Shown in pieces: positions 1 through 8,347 of a stretch of 64,000 nucleotides of DNA. The notes beneath the pieces were generated by a model. That model saw only the letters and a program-made list of their open reading frames with translations, did not search any database and had not been told where the DNA came from. This stretch comes from Martinezella tropici (GTDB lineage: Bacteria; Pseudomonadota; Alphaproteobacteria; Rhizobiales; Rhizobiaceae), in NCBI RefSeq assembly GCF_003287875.1, contig NZ_QMKK01000061.1, positions 62,001-126,000 on the forward strand, read 5' to 3'. The position numbers were made by a program, and so were the translations under genes. Position 1 is the stretch's first letter. Every line of letters starts with the position of its first letter.

Positions 1-1149
1 GGCGATGCGCTGCTATGGCAGCACCTGTTCTGGTTCTTCGGCCATCCCGAGGTCTATATCATCTTCCTGCCGGCTGTCGGCATGGTGTCGACGATAACAG
101 CGACCTTCTCGCGCCGCCCCGTATTCGGCTATCTCCCGCTTGTCATGGCCCTGATCGCGACCGGAATCCTGGCTTTCGGTCTTTGGGTGCATCATATGTT
201 CGTTGTCGGCCTGCCGAAGCTAGGCGAGAGCTTCTTTACCGCCTCCAGCATGGCGATCGCCATTCCGGCCGGCGTCCAGATATTCTGCTGGCTGGCGACG
301 CTATGGGGCGGGCAACCAGTGCTCAAGACGCCGATGCTGTTCGTTCTCGGCTTCATCGTGACTTTTGTCATCGGTGGGCTGACCGGGGTGATGGTCGCCT
401 CTGTGCCGTTCGACACCCAGGTACATGACACCTATTTCGTCGTCGCACATTTCCATTACGTCCTGGTCGGCGGCGCCGTCTTCCCATTGCTCGGCGCCAT
501 CTATTACTGGTTTCCCAAGGTGACTGGACGGATGATGAGCGAGACGCTCGGCCGCTGGGCGTTCGGGCTGATCTTTACTGGCTTCAATCTGACTTTCTTT
601 CCGATGCATATCCTGGGTCTCGAGGGCATGCCGCGGCGCATATATACCTATCAGCCGGAAATGCCCTGGGCCGGTTTGAACATGTTCGTCAGCCTGAGCG
701 CCGTCATCCTTTCGCTGGGATTCCTCGTCTTCTTCATCGATGTCATTCGCAGCGCTCGATCCGGGCAGATCGCCGGCGAGAATCCATGGGATGCATCGAC
801 GCTCGAATGGGCGACATCGTCACCGCCGCCGTGCTTCAATTTCCGTCGTATTCCGGTGGTCGCCGCTCGTGATCCGCTGTGGTCGCAGCCCGATGAACTC
901 GCGGTTGCCGGCGGGCTGCGCACCGACCGGCGCGAATTGATCGTCAGCAGTGTCGTCGAGGCGCAACCCGAAGCAAGCGAGTCCTCGCCACGAAATTCGA
1001 TCTGGCCGCTCCTGGCCGCTCTTGCCACCACGGTGATGCTGATCTGGTCGATCTTCTCGCCTTGGGCGGTCATTTGGGGGTCAATTCCGATCGGGATCAC
1101 GTTGACTGGCTGGTTCTGGCCGAAGCAGACGCCGGAGGATGAATCATGA
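1..1149 (+). CDS. ctaD: Cytochrome c oxidase subunit I, C-terminal part (5' end outside window)
   Basis: This is the catalytic subunit of a heme-copper terminal oxidase in the inner membrane. The reading frame is open from base 1, so the N-terminus lies upstream of the window. The visible part starts at WQHLFWFFGHPEVY, which holds a CuB histidine ligand and the tyrosine of the His-Tyr cofactor. HHMFVVG (CuB ligands) and HDTYFVVAHFHYVLVGG (heme ligands) follow, then further membrane helices. The C-terminal region after about residue 260 is soluble and then has another hydrophobic hairpin, as in longer CtaD/caa3-type proteins. The stop overlaps the next start as ATGA, so subunit III is translationally coupled. 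Identification is certain; the exact oxidase subtype is inferred. Confidence 0.95.
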   Translation, partial: GDALLWQHLFWFFGHPEVYIIFLPAVGMVSTITATFSRRPVFGYLPLVMALIATGILAFGLWVHHMFVVGLPKLGESFFTASSMAIAIPAGVQIFCWLATLWGGQPVLKTPMLFVLGFIVTFVIGGLTGVMVASVPFDTQVHDTYFVVAHFHYVLVGGAVFPLLGAIYYWFPKVTGRMMSETLGRWAFGLIFTGFNLTFFPMHILGLEGMPRRIYTYQPEMPWAGLNMFVSLSAVILSLGFLVFFIDVIRSARSGQIAGENPWDASTLEWATSSPPPCFNFRRIPVVAARDPLWSQPDELAVAGGLRTDRRELIVSSVVEAQPEASESSPRNSIWPLLAALATTVMLIWSIFSPWAVIWGSIPIGITLTGWFWPKQTPEDES

Positions 1150-1748
1150 AGGAGCGTGTCGTCCTCGATGTTTCAAGGCTGCCGCCTCATGGCATGGGGA
1201 GAGCAAGCCCGACCTGGTGGGGAACCTGCGCCTTCATGCTTATCGAAGGTTCCGGCTTCGCGTTGGCGATCGCAGTCTATTTCTACCTGATGAGCCTCGC
1301 CCCGCACTGGCCGATCGACGCGCCGGCGCCCGGCCTCGTTCCTGGAACGACCCTGACCGCGATATTGCTGGCAAGCCTCGTGCCGAATATTCTTTTGTCC
1401 CGCTGGGCGCGGCAAAGAGATCTGCGCAAGGTGCGGATCGGGCTTATCGTCATGTCGGTGCTCGGGGCGGTGCCGCTGATCCTGCGCGGTTTCGAATTCG
1501 CTGTCCTCAACATACGCTGGGACGACAATGCCTATGGCTCGATCATCTGGACCATGTTGGGGCTTCATACGACCCACATCGTCACGGATCTCATCGATAC
1601 GCTGGTACTGACCTGCCTGATGTTTTCGAAGCATGCCGATAATCCGCGCCGCTTCGGCGATGTCGAAGATAATGCAATGTACTGGAACTTTGTCGTGGTG
1701 GCGTGGATTCCCTTGTACGCATGCATTTACTGGGTACCACGCCTATGA
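1146..1748 (+). CDS. ctaE: Cytochrome c oxidase subunit III-like protein
   Basis: A 200-residue polytopic membrane protein immediately after ctaD. The start overlaps the ctaD stop (ATGA). Residues from about 24 (GTCAFMLIEGSGFALAIAVYF) form the first helix, and GLHTTHIVTDLIDTL near residue 140 matches the His-containing helix of subunit III. It is shorter than the canonical roughly 260-residue CtaE, as in the five-helix forms of heme-copper oxidases. It supports stability of the oxidase core. The family call is well supported by position and motif; the symbol follows the operon context. Confidence 0.82.
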   Translation: MKERVVLDVSRLPPHGMGRASPTWWGTCAFMLIEGSGFALAIAVYFYLMSLAPHWPIDAPAPGLVPGTTLTAILLASLVPNILLSRWARQRDLRKVRIGLIVMSVLGAVPLILRGFEFAVLNIRWDDNAYGSIIWTMLGLHTTHIVTDLIDTLVLTCLMFSKHADNPRRFGDVEDNAMYWNFVVVAWIPLYACIYWVPRL

Positions 1749-2056
1749 TGACCATGGCCGCAAAATATGGCGGATTGATCCTCGCGCCCCTTATTTGGGC
1801 CGGCAATACCCAGCTTGGTCAGGTTCTCCCCTATGTCGATTGCAGCCGGCATACGCATTGGTCCATCCTGACATCTTCCGTCGCAATTCTGCTTGCGTTG
1901 GCGAGCGCGGCGATCCCGCAGGCCGGTTCGACCCCGGAGGAGGCGCGAACGGGGCTGTTTCTCCGCCATCTCAGTGTCCTCGTCGGGCTCGCCTTCGCCT
2001 TCGCGCTTTTCCTGCAGGGAGGAGCCACGTGGCTCTTGAACGCATGCGAACATTAG
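1745..2056 (+). CDS. Small membrane protein of the oxidase operon
   Basis: A protein of about 103 residues starting MMTMAAKYGG, with an ATGA overlap to ctaE that fixes the start at 1745 rather than the in-frame ATG further upstream. There are three hydrophobic stretches (roughly residues 6-20, 36-53 and 77-97). No family is recognised. Its position between ctaE and the ctaG-like gene suggests an accessory or assembly role in the oxidase, but this rests on context only. Confidence 0.75.
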   Translation: MMTMAAKYGGLILAPLIWAGNTQLGQVLPYVDCSRHTHWSILTSSVAILLALASAAIPQAGSTPEEARTGLFLRHLSVLVGLAFAFALFLQGGATWLLNACEH

Positions 2057-2940
2057 CCGCCCTCATGATCCTGCTGATGACGGGGCGGGAGGCTGCCGCG
2101 CATGGCGCGGAGGCGCATCTCCTTCATTCTGTCTGGACGATCGACCCCTGGATCGTAACACCGTTAGCGGTCGCGGCTTTTCTTTACGGCCGAGGTTGCT
2201 GGAGGCTGAGGCGACGCGTTCGAATGAGCCGATCTGTCGTGGCGAAGCGCGCTCTTTGTTATTGGGCCGGCTGGCTGACGCTTGCCGGTGCGCTGCTGTC
2301 TCCGTTGCACTGGCTCGGAGAGCAGCTCTTTACGTTTCACATGATCGAGCACGAAATCATCATGGCGATCTCCGCTCCGATGATTGTCATTGCGCGGCCG
2401 GCCGGCACGTTCCTATGGGGGCTGCCGGATCGGCTGAGGCGCTGGACGGGAAGGGCGATGAGACGGCGCTCCGTGCGCATCGCCTGGCACTGGCTGAGCG
2501 GAGGAACCAATGCCACCCTGTTGCATGCCGTCGCCATATGGGCCTGGCATGCGCCGATCCTGTTCGATGCCGCCGTCGCCGATGTCACGCTGCATCGTCT
2601 CCAGCATCTGAGCTTCTTCGCCACCGCTATCCTGTTCTGGTGGTCGATCTTCTGGCGCAGCAATCGCGGCGTCGCGGCGTGGCATCTGTTCCTGACCATG
2701 CTGCACACAGGAGCGCTCGGTGCGCTGATGGCGCTGGCGCCACGCGTCCTTTATGTCGCGCAGACGCATACTGCGGAAACATGGGGCCTTACGCCGCTCG
2801 AGGATCAGCAGCTCGCCGGGATGGTCATGTGGATTCCAGCCGGGACGATTTACGCCGGCGCGGCGCTCGCAATGGCAGCGCTATGGATAGCAAATGCCGG
2901 TAGGGGAGCGGACCATGTTCAGCACATCCGCCCATTATAG
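2029..2940 (+). CDS. ctaG: CtaG (caa3-type) cytochrome c oxidase assembly protein
   Basis: A polytopic membrane protein of the caa3_CtaG family, involved in assembling copper-containing heme-copper oxidases. Typical features are HMIEHEIIMAISAPMIV near residue 105 and LHRLQHLSFFATAILFWWSI near residue 195, with conserved histidines in membrane helices. A GTG start at 2029 is chosen because GGGAGGA lies 5-6 bases upstream; an ATG at 2044 is the alternative but sits far from this site. The gene overlaps the previous one by 28 bases and the next cytochrome c gene by 26 bases, which marks a tightly coupled oxidase operon. It differs from the copper chaperone also called CtaG/Cox11. Confidence 0.85.
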   Translation: MALERMRTLAALMILLMTGREAAAHGAEAHLLHSVWTIDPWIVTPLAVAAFLYGRGCWRLRRRVRMSRSVVAKRALCYWAGWLTLAGALLSPLHWLGEQLFTFHMIEHEIIMAISAPMIVIARPAGTFLWGLPDRLRRWTGRAMRRRSVRIAWHWLSGGTNATLLHAVAIWAWHAPILFDAAVADVTLHRLQHLSFFATAILFWWSIFWRSNRGVAAWHLFLTMLHTGALGALMALAPRVLYVAQTHTAETWGLTPLEDQQLAGMVMWIPAGTIYAGAALAMAALWIANAGRGADHVQHIRPL

Positions 2941-3334
2941 ATACTGCGGTATCTGGCTGTGTGCGGCAGCCATTGCAGTACTTTGCACTGTGATCGGCGT
3001 AAACTGGGCAAAGACTTCGCAGCAGCGATTGCAGGTCGCGCGCGTGCTGACCGGAGGCGGCGATCCCTCCCGAGCACCACCGATCTTTCGTCGGTACGGC
3101 TGCACCGGATGCCATCAAATCCCAGGGATCGCCGGTGCGGATGGCCAGGTTGGCGGCGCATTGTCTGGCCTTCAAAAACGGGTCTATATCGCCGGCGTCG
3201 TCAACAATACGGGCGATAATCTCGTTCATTGGATCGTGTCGCCGCAGGATTTCTCGCCCAACTCGGCGATGCCGAAAACAGGGATCTCGCAAGCCGAGGC
3301 CCGCGATCTCGCCGCCTATCTCTACACTCATTAA
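2915..3334 (+). CDS. Membrane-anchored monoheme cytochrome c
   Basis: A 139-residue protein with an N-terminal hydrophobic anchor or signal (about residues 9-29) and one heme-binding site, CTGCH, near residue 64. A C-terminal methionine within SAMPKTGIS is the likely axial ligand. It probably delivers electrons to the oxidase encoded upstream. The start at 2915 is preferred to the in-frame ATG at 2894 because GGGGAG precedes it at good spacing. It ends only six bases from the convergent diheme cytochrome gene. Confidence 0.88.
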   Translation: MFSTSAHYRYCGIWLCAAAIAVLCTVIGVNWAKTSQQRLQVARVLTGGGDPSRAPPIFRRYGCTGCHQIPGIAGADGQVGGALSGLQKRVYIAGVVNNTGDNLVHWIVSPQDFSPNSAMPKTGISQAEARDLAAYLYTH

Positions 3335-3340
3335 TCCCGT

Positions 3341-4267
3341 TTAAGGATGCGGCGTCGGTCGAGGAGGCAGGCTCTTGATGTAGCGCGCGATGGCATCGCG
3401 ATTGCTCTGCGGCAGCATCGCCATGTTGGTGACGACCTCGGCCATGGACGAGCCGACGCGGCCATGGTTGGGCGTGTTGCCGCTCTTCAGCATTTCCGCG
3501 ATGTCGGCTTCGGACCAATTTCCGATCCGGCTCGGCGTGATGTTGGGAACGAAGCCTGTGCCCTCAGGATCGATGCCGCCGGCAAATCGCGTTTCGGGCC
3601 TTATGGCACCCAATCTATTGCGGGAAGAATGGCATTCCGCACAGTGGCCCAGGGACTCGACCAGATAGCGTCCACGAGCGAGGACAGGATCGGTGCTGAC
3701 GGGTCCTTGCATCTGCCCTTCGCGAAAGAACAGCAATTTCCAAAAGCCCAACAGCCGGCGCATGCGGAACACGAAAAACAGATCATGCGCGGGCGGGCGA
3801 CCGGAGACTGGAGCCAGTGTCCTCATATAGGCCCTTAGATCCCTGATGTCCTCGACACGCATGCCCGTTAAGCTTGGATAGGGAAATACCGGATAATAAT
3901 GCTGATGTCGCGGTGAAACCCCGCCGATCAACGCATTGGCAAGGTCCACCGTGCTCCAGCTTCCTATGCCATCGACGGGATCGGACGATATATTGGGTGC
4001 CCGAAATATTCCGAAGGGTGATGCGAGCGCGAGGCCGCCACCCAATCTCAGACGATCCTTCTGGCCTGGGGTGGCATGGCAGGATGCGCAGTCGCCGGCG
4101 GCGAAAATGAGCTCGCCCCGAGCTGGGTCGCCATTGCCCTGAAGGCGCGGATCATCGGGCGCAAAAGGCATGGCGGGTTCCGTCACGAACCAGATCAGAA
4201 CGGCGGCCAGCATGGCCGCCAGGCACAGCCAAATCAGAATGCGCATGGTTCTATCGACCGATCCCAT
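3341..4267 (-). CDS. Diheme cytochrome c, membrane anchored
   Basis: A 308-residue protein with an N-terminal transmembrane anchor (about residues 8-27) and two heme c motifs, CASCH near residue 60 and CAECH near residue 210. Two cytochrome c domains in this order resemble the cytochrome subunits of alcohol/aldehyde dehydrogenases. No dehydrogenase flavoprotein or quinoprotein is adjacent, so it may instead feed the oxidase. An internal Met at residue 8 is an alternative start. An EcfG-type promoter lies 28 bases upstream, implying induction under general stress, unlike the oxidase operon converging on it. Confidence 0.88.
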   Translation of the reverse strand: MGSVDRTMRILIWLCLAAMLAAVLIWFVTEPAMPFAPDDPRLQGNGDPARGELIFAAGDCASCHATPGQKDRLRLGGGLALASPFGIFRAPNISSDPVDGIGSWSTVDLANALIGGVSPRHQHYYPVFPYPSLTGMRVEDIRDLRAYMRTLAPVSGRPPAHDLFFVFRMRRLLGFWKLLFFREGQMQGPVSTDPVLARGRYLVESLGHCAECHSSRNRLGAIRPETRFAGGIDPEGTGFVPNITPSRIGNWSEADIAEMLKSGNTPNHGRVGSSMAEVVTNMAMLPQSNRDAIARYIKSLPPRPTPHP

Positions 4268-4294
4268 GGAGCGTGAATGATGGCGCTCTCATAG

Positions 4295-4319
4295 AACTGA
4301 TGATCGAGCCATCCGTTCC
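4295..4319 (-). promoter_or_regulatory. EcfG-type promoter of the diheme cytochrome c gene
   Basis: On the minus strand, GGAAC (4319-4315), 16 bases, then AGTT (4298-4295). This matches the alphaproteobacterial EcfG/RpoE2 consensus GGAAC-N16/17-CGTT at all but one position. Confidence 0.65.
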
Positions 4320-4375
4320 GCTTTGCGGGCGGCGGACCCCAGATTATCGGCAGACACTCGCATGGACTATGTACA

Positions 4376-4888
4376 TCAGATCTTCGCGGTTGCTCCACCT
4401 TCCCGCAGGAGCAGGAACTTCTGGGTGACAGCCGCCAGGTTGACATTAAGCCAGTTTGCCATGGCCTCTTCTTCTTCGAGATTGGACTGAAGGGCTGTTT
4501 TGCCGGCGGTAAAACCGCCGGCATCGGCGACAGTCAACAAGGACTTGTATGCGGCGATTTCGAAGTTTTCGAAAGCGAAATTGGCGAAGGAATTCTTCAG
4601 GATCTCGTCGCCGGCCAACGTGTGACCCATGGCTGTCATCGCGCCGGTAAACGACAACGCCATGTCCTTGAGTGTCGAATGGTCTTCATCCAGCCCCTCG
4701 AGTACGTCCTCAAGGCGTATGATCTGGCCCTCGGTCTCTCGAATATGCTGCTCGAGTTTCGCGGCGATTTCAGGATAGTTCTCGATGCGCGACAGCTGCG
4801 GCTTCATGATACTGAGCGCCTGATTTTCCATCGCATGGGCATTTCTGAGGCCGACGATAAAAGCGTCGCGGATTTCGTTGTCTGCCAT
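4376..4888 (-). CDS. YciE/YciF-type ferritin-like protein (DUF892)
   Basis: A 170-residue all-helical protein of the DUF892 family (YciE/YciF), which has a ferritin-like four-helix fold. Carboxylates and a histidine expected for a di-metal site are visible: HAMENQAL near residue 20, KLEQHIRETEGQ near residue 46, and FENFEIAAY near residue 108. The start at 4888 is chosen because GGAGGAC lies just before it; the ATG at 4900 contains that site. Family members are linked to stress responses and probably act in the cytoplasm. An EcfG-type promoter 28 bases upstream agrees with this. Confidence 0.9.
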   Translation of the reverse strand: MADNEIRDAFIVGLRNAHAMENQALSIMKPQLSRIENYPEIAAKLEQHIRETEGQIIRLEDVLEGLDEDHSTLKDMALSFTGAMTAMGHTLAGDEILKNSFANFAFENFEIAAYKSLLTVADAGGFTAGKTALQSNLEEEEAMANWLNVNLAAVTQKFLLLREGGATAKI

Positions 4889-4915
4889 GATGTCCTCCAT
4901 TGACTGGAAACTCCG

Positions 4916-4940
4916 AACACAGACATGCCGGCGTTGTTCC
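4916..4940 (-). promoter_or_regulatory. EcfG-type promoter of the DUF892 gene
   Basis: On the minus strand, GGAAC (4940-4936), 16 bases, then TGTT (4919-4916), about 28 bases before the start codon at 4888. Confidence 0.7.
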
Positions 4941-5068
4941 TGCGGAAGGCTGGCCGCTGGAAGATTGGCAGGTATGCGGGCATGCGTGTGGCAGCATCTT
5001 GGCCTCAGCGGATTACCGGGTATTGGATCGCCGCAGGGGATACGGACGGCATGGGAGCCGGGACATCC

Positions 5069-5686
5069 TCAAGAACCCTGGTTGCTTAGTCGTGCTCGAC
5101 GAGCGTGGATGTCGTTGAAATGCGTCTCAGCAGTGATCTTCACGAGGTTTCCGTGCGCAAGTGCCAGCAGCAGGGCAGAGGTATGAATGGCTTGGCAGAT
5201 TCCACCTGTGATGGCTTTGTTTACCGCTTCGGTTAAAGGCAGCTGACGCAGTACGACACGTTCTGAAGGATCGTTCATCGGCGCTTGGCTCTCCATCAGC
5301 CCGGTCGCTAGAACGATGTGGCTATAGTTGGTTTGCATGGCTGGATTGGGTGCAAGGCGCCCACAATATTGCCAATGGCGAGCCTCGAAGCCGGTTTCTT
5401 CAAGAAGTTCACGCTTTCCGGCTTCCAAAGGCGTTTCGCCTGCGTCAATTCCGCCACCGGGCACTTCGAGCGATACGATACCGAGCCCATGGCGGTACTG
5501 TTCCAGCAACAGGACCGAGCTGTCGTCACCGATTGCAACGACGTGGACCCAGTCAGGATATGAAAGAACGTAATAGGGAGAAATCGAGTGACCTTCGCTG
5601 GTTACGCAATCATCGGCCCTCACATCGATCCAGCGATCCTTCAGAACTTGGCGCGATGATTGAATTGTCCACGGCTTCAATTCCAT
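5069..5686 (-). CDS. Nudix hydrolase
   Basis: A 205-residue protein with a complete Nudix box, from GGGIDAGETPLEAGKRELLEE near residue 76, where the REXXEE glutamates bind the catalytic metal. The N-terminal part (WIDVRADDCVTSEGH) resembles ADP-ribose/NDP-sugar pyrophosphatases that hydrolyse nucleoside diphosphates linked to another moiety. The substrate cannot be read from the sequence. It stands alone on the minus strand, and no EcfG-type site was seen before it. Confidence 0.9.
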   Translation of the reverse strand: MELKPWTIQSSRQVLKDRWIDVRADDCVTSEGHSISPYYVLSYPDWVHVVAIGDDSSVLLLEQYRHGLGIVSLEVPGGGIDAGETPLEAGKRELLEETGFEARHWQYCGRLAPNPAMQTNYSHIVLATGLMESQAPMNDPSERVVLRQLPLTEAVNKAITGGICQAIHTSALLLALAHGNLVKITAETHFNDIHARRARLSNQGS

Positions 5687-6089
5687 TGTCGATCCCTTTG
5701 TTAAGCGGCACTCGGCCAGGAGAATGGGGTGATCTCGAGCCTCGGAGCTCTAGCGGCAATCTCCGGCGATGCGCTGGGTGCCCTTCTCAACGCGCCGCCG
5801 CGATAAAGGTGCCGCGGACGAGCGGGAAAACCTCCTTCCGCGTATGTGGATCAAGCCGAGGTTTCTTAACGATCGGATGACCAGAATGCGAAGCCGGGCA
5901 CCGATCGCTGCTTTACAACATCGGCGAGACAATGCTTCCAATCGATACACGATCATCTCAATGCACGATCGTCGTGGCGGCGGATGTTGCTGGCTCCAAG
6001 AGATCCTGCTGTTCGACGAAAGAGGAAATATGCACTGACATTCACCCCTGGCAAGCTGGCAGGGGCGCTGCATGAACGGAGGAACCAAC
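5687..6089. other. Intergenic stretch without a supported gene
   Basis: No ORF here has a convincing ribosome binding site or recognisable protein. The open frames on both strands are arginine- and serine-rich, as is typical of spurious frames in GC-rich DNA. The right end is the 3' flank of the small gene at 6090-6293. Confidence 0.5.
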
Positions 6090-6293
6090 CTATTCCTTCG
6101 AGCGTGATTTGATCCGATTGTCTGCGGAGACCCTTACGCCTGGTTTGCCTATCGGCGTAACCCGCTCTTTTTCAAACACGTTCGGGGCCATGCCTTCCTG
6201 CTCGCTCGATTGGCGGACCGGAGCAGGATTGCGAGATGCGTTCTTCCCGGAGAGAGAGTTCCGTCCGCCGGATTTTGCTTCGCTGTCTGCCAT
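6090..6293 (-). CDS. Small hydrophilic protein, rhizobial type
   Basis: A 67-residue, strongly hydrophilic protein rich in Ser, Arg, Lys and Glu with no hydrophobic core, probably disordered. It has a good ribosome binding site (GAAAGGA, six bases before the ATG). No function is known to me. It resembles in composition the other short basic/acidic proteins scattered through this window (9193, 31219, 31731, 34106), several of which have EcfG-type promoters. No convincing site was seen for this one. Confidence 0.65.
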   Translation of the reverse strand: MADSEAKSGGRNSLSGKNASRNPAPVRQSSEQEGMAPNVFEKERVTPIGKPGVRVSADNRIKSRSKE

Positions 6294-6607
6294 GACGGAT
6301 CCTTTCTTTTTAAAAGAACCTTACCGAGAACGGACCGCGAAGTTCCGCAAATAGTTACGGATTATTCCCGATACCGGAACCTGAAATTTGCCCCGCAAAC
6401 AACCGGCTGCTCGAGAGCGGCGCTTTCCGGCCGCCCCAGCGATGACAAGTTGTTGGGGACGGCAAGTTATTGCCGATCCACATGGAACTTCCGTCGATCT
6501 CGAAGCTTAGGCGGAAAAAGGTATCCGTTGATGCGATCGTTTCATGGCAGCCTGATCATTCTTATGTGCCTGTTGGCTGCAACTGACCGTGCCCGGATGG
6601 TCTCGCA
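6294..6607. other. Intergenic stretch, divergent upstream region
   Basis: This region separates the leftward small gene from the rightward transporter gene and must hold promoters for both. GGAAC occurs near 6375 and 6484 but without a matching NGTT at 16-17 bases. No gene is supported. Confidence 0.45.
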
Positions 6608-7888
6608 ATGAAGCACGGCGAGACGGCCGTTACCCGGCATCATTTCGAAGGATTTAGCCTGCTCGGCCGCGGCCTCATCTCGGGCGCGGCTGACGACGAT
6701 CCCTCGGCAATTGGTACCTATGCCAGTGCCGGTGCCCGCTTCGGCGTCGGGATGCTTTGGACCGCCCCCGTCACGCTGCCGATGATGTTCACGGTTGTCT
6801 ATCTCTCGTCGAAGCTCGGACAAGTGACGGGACGTGGATTGTTTCAAGTCGTCCATGACAATTATCCGCGGTGGCTTCTTTACATAGCATTGGTCGGGGT
6901 TGTCTCGGGTAATACGATCGAGGCCGCCGCTGATTTAGGCGGCATGGCCGCTGCCGTCGGTCTTTTCGTGCCGTTTTCCGTTCCCTTGATCGTCACTGTG
7001 ACAGCGGCCATCATGCTCTGTCTCCAGGTCGTTGGATCCTATACCCTGATTCGTCGCATTTTCCGCTGGCTTGCACTCAGCCTACTGGCCTATGCAGGCG
7101 CGGCCGTGCTCTCGAAGCCGGATTGGACGGAGGTCCTCAAGGGCACGCTCGTTCCATCCGTCGAATTCAACGAGGAGTTTCTTTCGATCATCGTGGCGAT
7201 CATCGGGACGACGTTATCGGCCTATCTCTACACTTGGCAGTCCAACGAGGAGGTCGAAGAGAAAATCGCTGCAGGAAAGACGACCCTGCGCGCCAGACAG
7301 GGTGTCAGCGGCTCGAAATTGGCCCGCTCGCGCAGGGAAATCTTTGTCGGCATGACATTTTCCAATGTCGTGATGTATTTCATCATCCTGGCGACCGGTT
7401 CAACGCTGCACGTTCAGGGGCAGACCAATATCGAAACCGCGGCTCAGGCAGCCGAAGCGCTGAAGCCGATCGCCGGAGAGGCGGCTGGATACCTGTTTGC
7501 GGCAGGAGTGGTATCGGTTGGATTTCTAGCGGTTCCGGTCATGACGACGGGAGCGGCCTATGACCTTGCCCAGTCCATCGGCATCAAGGGCAGTCTGAAC
7601 GCCACCGCCCGCGAGGCGCCGGGTTTTTATCTTATCATAGCAGCCGTGACCGTGGTTGCCGTCGCCATGAACTTCTTTGGCCTAAATCCGATGAAAGCTC
7701 TTGTATGGTCCGGCGTCGTCCAAGGGTTCTCCACTCCTCCCCTTTTGTTGTTGCTCATGTTCATCACGAATAATGAGGCAATCATGGGCGAGCATGTGAA
7801 TTCGCGCCTTATGAACATCGCCGGCTGGCTGACGGTTTTGGCCATATTCTCGGCTAGCGCCGGGCTGGTGGTGACATGGTTTGTCTAG
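6608..7888 (+). CDS. Nramp-family divalent metal transporter-like protein
   Basis: A 426-residue polytopic membrane protein with about 11 helices, related to Nramp/MntH transporters of divalent metals. Canonical Nramps carry a metal-binding DPGN motif in helix 1; here the equivalent is DDDPSAIGTY (residues 29-38), so the asparagine is absent. The helix-6 MPH motif is also not present; the corresponding stretch reads SNVVMYFIIL. Substrate preference may therefore differ from Mn/Fe, for example Mg as in Nramp-related Mg transporters. The start at 6608 is the first plausible ATG; no strong Shine-Dalgarno sequence is visible. It sits among stress-type genes, but no EcfG site was found. Confidence 0.85.
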   Translation: MKHGETAVTRHHFEGFSLLGRGLISGAADDDPSAIGTYASAGARFGVGMLWTAPVTLPMMFTVVYLSSKLGQVTGRGLFQVVHDNYPRWLLYIALVGVVSGNTIEAAADLGGMAAAVGLFVPFSVPLIVTVTAAIMLCLQVVGSYTLIRRIFRWLALSLLAYAGAAVLSKPDWTEVLKGTLVPSVEFNEEFLSIIVAIIGTTLSAYLYTWQSNEEVEEKIAAGKTTLRARQGVSGSKLARSRREIFVGMTFSNVVMYFIILATGSTLHVQGQTNIETAAQAAEALKPIAGEAAGYLFAAGVVSVGFLAVPVMTTGAAYDLAQSIGIKGSLNATAREAPGFYLIIAAVTVVAVAMNFFGLNPMKALVWSGVVQGFSTPPLLLLLMFITNNEAIMGEHVNSRLMNIAGWLTVLAIFSASAGLVVTWFV

Positions 7889-8000
7889 ATAGGGGCTTAT
7901 CTAGATGGGGCTGAGTGGCCAGGCCCGTCTTCGGTCAGTTTCAAGGTATGCGGCGATCGATGGATGTAAGCCATCCGTATCGGAAAACATTTGGGCTTTT

Positions 8001-8234
8001 TCACACGCGGCAGAAGATCTGACCTTGGAGGCTGAGATTGGCCCGCATCGACGCAACGCGGCGTTCGGCATCTGCCAGGTCATAGGCCCAAAAACTGATG
8101 CCAAACGTCCGGCCGTCAATTCTGTAATCCGCCAGGAAGCGAAACATGGCACGACCGCGATGATCACTTGTGCAAAACGCCGGTTCGGGATCGCGATCGC
8201 TCCGGCGGACCAGCGGAAGCTGGATCACGTTCAT
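8001..8234 (-). CDS. Small conserved-type hypothetical protein
   Basis: A 77-residue soluble protein with a compact core (FLADYRIDGRTFGISFWAYD, about residues 33-52) followed by a helix, DLADAERRVASMRANL. A strong ribosome binding site (AGGAG, eight bases before ATG) fixes the start. The mixed hydrophobic pattern suggests a folded alpha/beta domain. No function is recognised. It follows the Nramp-like gene convergently. Confidence 0.72.
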   Translation of the reverse strand: MNVIQLPLVRRSDRDPEPAFCTSDHRGRAMFRFLADYRIDGRTFGISFWAYDLADAERRVASMRANLSLQGQIFCRV

Positions 8235-8347
8235 TATCGAAACTCCTAATCACTTCGCCTGCTTTCCCAAGGAGCTTGGGAAAACCGGGGTTGCAGCCAC
8301 GTCCGAGCCGGATGAGGCGTGGCCCGTCTTCACTCGCCGTCGCTCAT

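Noticed and set aside
1633..2940. A 435-residue reading of the ctaG-like gene
   Set aside because: The first 130 residues are out of character and overlap ctaE and the small membrane gene; the GGGAGGA site places the start at 2029.
5750..6088. 112-residue minus-strand ORF and an overlapping plus-strand ORF
   Set aside because: Both are Arg/Ser/Cys-rich with no ribosome binding site, as expected for chance frames.
6374..6500. GGAAC motifs before the Nramp-like gene
   Set aside because: No NGTT element occurs at 16 or 17 bases, so I did not count them as EcfG promoters; the same applies to the sites near 32850 and 42391.
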